Below are positions 4,493-5,482 of a DNA stretch of 5,482 bases, in pieces. The notes below the pieces were generated by a model. It had not been told where the DNA came from. It saw nothing but the letters and a program-made list of their open reading frames with translations, and ran no database searches. The DNA comes from Planctomycetota bacterium (GTDB lineage Bacteria; Planctomycetota; Planctomycetia; Planctomycetales; Planctomycetaceae): the NCBI GenBank assembly GCA_023429275.1, contig JAEYWB010000545.1, positions 1-5,482 of the forward strand, in the 5' to 3' direction. The number at the start of each line of letters is the position of its first letter. Within the stretch, counting starts at the first letter, position 1. The translations under genes were made by a program, and so were the position numbers.

Positions 4493-5482
4493 CTCCAGCC
4501 GAGCTCTTCTGACTCCCACACCGCCCCACCGGGATACTCCAGACCCGCGCCCGCCGCGCTCCCGTCGCCGCGCGCTCCTGAGCTGGTTCATCCGCCTCGC
4601 CATCACCGCGGGACTCTGCTTCTTCCTGATCCGGCGATTCGACCTGTCCGCCGTTCGTCCAATCCTGGCGGGGTTCGACCCGTTCTGCGCCGCGGGTGCC
4701 CTGGCCGTCGGTCTGCTGGCGAACGTCGCTTATGCGCTGGGGGCGGGACCGCTGCTTCGAAGCGCCGGATGCGATGTCCCCGCGACCGGACTGGTCCGCA
4801 ACCACTTTGTCGGGCTCTTCTTCTCCCTCTTCCTTCCGACCGCCGTCGGCGGTGACGTTGTCCGGGTCATCGACCTGGTCCGGGGCGAACGACGGGCCTC
4901 CCCTGCCGCGGCGGGGGCGATGATCCTCGCCCAGCGGCTCCTGGCCCTGGCGGTGGCTCTCGCGATGATCGCGGGACTGATGCCGCTCGCCGCTCCCAGG
5001 GGGGCATCGGGGGTGGCCTGGATCTGCGGTGGGATCCTCGCGGCGATGGGGCTCGGCACGGTGGCGCTGGGTCTCTCACCGACCGCCGGACGGATTCCGG
5101 GGCTTCCCGAACGGCTTTCCGCTCCGATCGTCGGGGCGTGGCGTCACGCCGGAGAGCTCTGGACGACCCGTCGCGGCCGCGTCGCTCTCCTGAAAGGGAC
5201 CGGCTGGGGCCTTCTGTCACAGTTGCTGTTCGTCCTGGTGACGTGGCTCATCGGACGGGGGCTGCGTGTCGACACCGATCCCCTGCACTACTTCTACGTC
5301 GTTCCGCTCGGAGCGGTGGCGGTCACCGCGCCAGTGTCGGTGAACGGCATCGGCGTCCGCGAGGCGGTCTACATCCACTACCTGGGACTCGCCGGCATCG
5401 CCCCGGCCGCGGCGGCTGCCATCTCGATCTCGCTGTTCGTCGTCAACACCTTTTTCGCGTGTGTCGGTGGTGTGGTCTGGAT
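4473..5482 (+). CDS. LPG-synthase-TM / UPF0104 family integral membrane protein, C-terminus cut off
   Basis: The frame is open to the right edge (336 codons from GTG 4473), near the roughly 300-340 residues typical of the family, so only the extreme C-terminus is probably missing. The N-terminus is Pro/Arg-rich (TPTPPHRDTPDPRPPRSRRR, 14-33). About eight hydrophobic segments follow: 38-53, 70-89, 110-125, 147-170, 178-197, 245-264, 275-292 and 313-336. Family signatures are present: NHFVGLFFSLFLPTAVGGDVVR (GGD at 126-128) and PVSVNGIGVREA (NGIGVRE at 291-297). The family includes the membrane half of lysylphosphatidylglycerol synthase (MprF) and AglD-like proteins involved in moving or modifying lipid-linked molecules. 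The substrate here is unknown and no catalytic transferase domain is visible. The start is uncertain: no ATG occurs in frame upstream of the first membrane segment. GTG 4473 and CTG 4509 are candidates, neither with a strong ribosome binding site. The gene is divergent from floA. Confidence 0.88.
   Translation, partial: MATFPVLSSRALLTPTPPHRDTPDPRPPRSRRRALLSWFIRLAITAGLCFFLIRRFDLSAVRPILAGFDPFCAAGALAVGLLANVAYALGAGPLLRSAGCDVPATGLVRNHFVGLFFSLFLPTAVGGDVVRVIDLVRGERRASPAAAGAMILAQRLLALAVALAMIAGLMPLAAPRGASGVAWICGGILAAMGLGTVALGLSPTAGRIPGLPERLSAPIVGAWRHAGELWTTRRGRVALLKGTGWGLLSQLLFVLVTWLIGRGLRVDTDPLHYFYVVPLGAVAVTAPVSVNGIGVREAVYIHYLGLAGIAPAAAAAISISLFVVNTFFACVGGVVW

Noticed and set aside
3975..4805. Minus-strand open frame of 276 codons
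   Set aside because: It overlaps the 5' part of floA in another frame and is antisense to the UPF0104-type gene; the translation is low-complexity and Arg/Gly-rich.

Overview
This GC-rich window most likely comes from a planctomycete (order Planctomycetales or close to it). The left-edge gene is a secreted 'planctomycete cytochrome c' protein with PSCyt1 and PSCyt2 domains, a family strongly expanded in that phylum. The flotillin-like FloA and the small companion protein also look planctomycetal. The species cannot be named from this sequence.

Layout, left to right. (1) Bases 1-745, minus strand: the N-terminal 248 residues of the PSCyt protein, which runs off the left edge. (2) Bases 746-1437: a roughly 690-base gap with no convincing gene. 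It holds two unrelated palindromic, REP-like elements (about 915-954 and 1211-1303) and a 14-base perfect palindrome. (3) Bases 1438-2496, minus: a complete thiolase-fold condensing enzyme very close to OleA, with the Glu/Cys/His/Asn active-site set intact. (4) Bases 2497-2754: a candidate promoter for that gene and a clear intrinsic terminator for the next gene to the right. (5) Bases 2755-2958, minus: a 67-residue protein of unknown function with its own promoter and terminator. (6) Bases 2959-3280: a gap with a diverged second copy of the 1211-1303 type of repeat, abutting the small gene's promoter. (7) Bases 3281-4270, minus: complete floA, probably starting at TTG, with a good ribosome binding site and a sigma70-like promoter. 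(8) Bases 4271-4472: the divergent control region. (9) About 4473 to the right edge, plus: a multi-membrane-span protein of the LPG-synthase-TM/UPF0104 family, cut off near its C-terminus.

The four minus-strand genes are not a tight operon, because gaps of 250-690 bases separate them and the small gene has its own signals. Three of the products concern membrane lipid or membrane organisation: OleA makes long-chain beta-keto acids, FloA scaffolds membrane microdomains, and the UPF0104-type protein resembles lipid-modifying or flipping membrane proteins. That theme is only suggestive. I see no CRISPR array, tRNA, rRNA, transposase or phage gene, and no clear new multi-gene system. The least explained signals are the two palindromic repeat families, the 20-base-period tandem repeat before the membrane protein, the orphan oleA, and the independently transcribed 67-residue gene.
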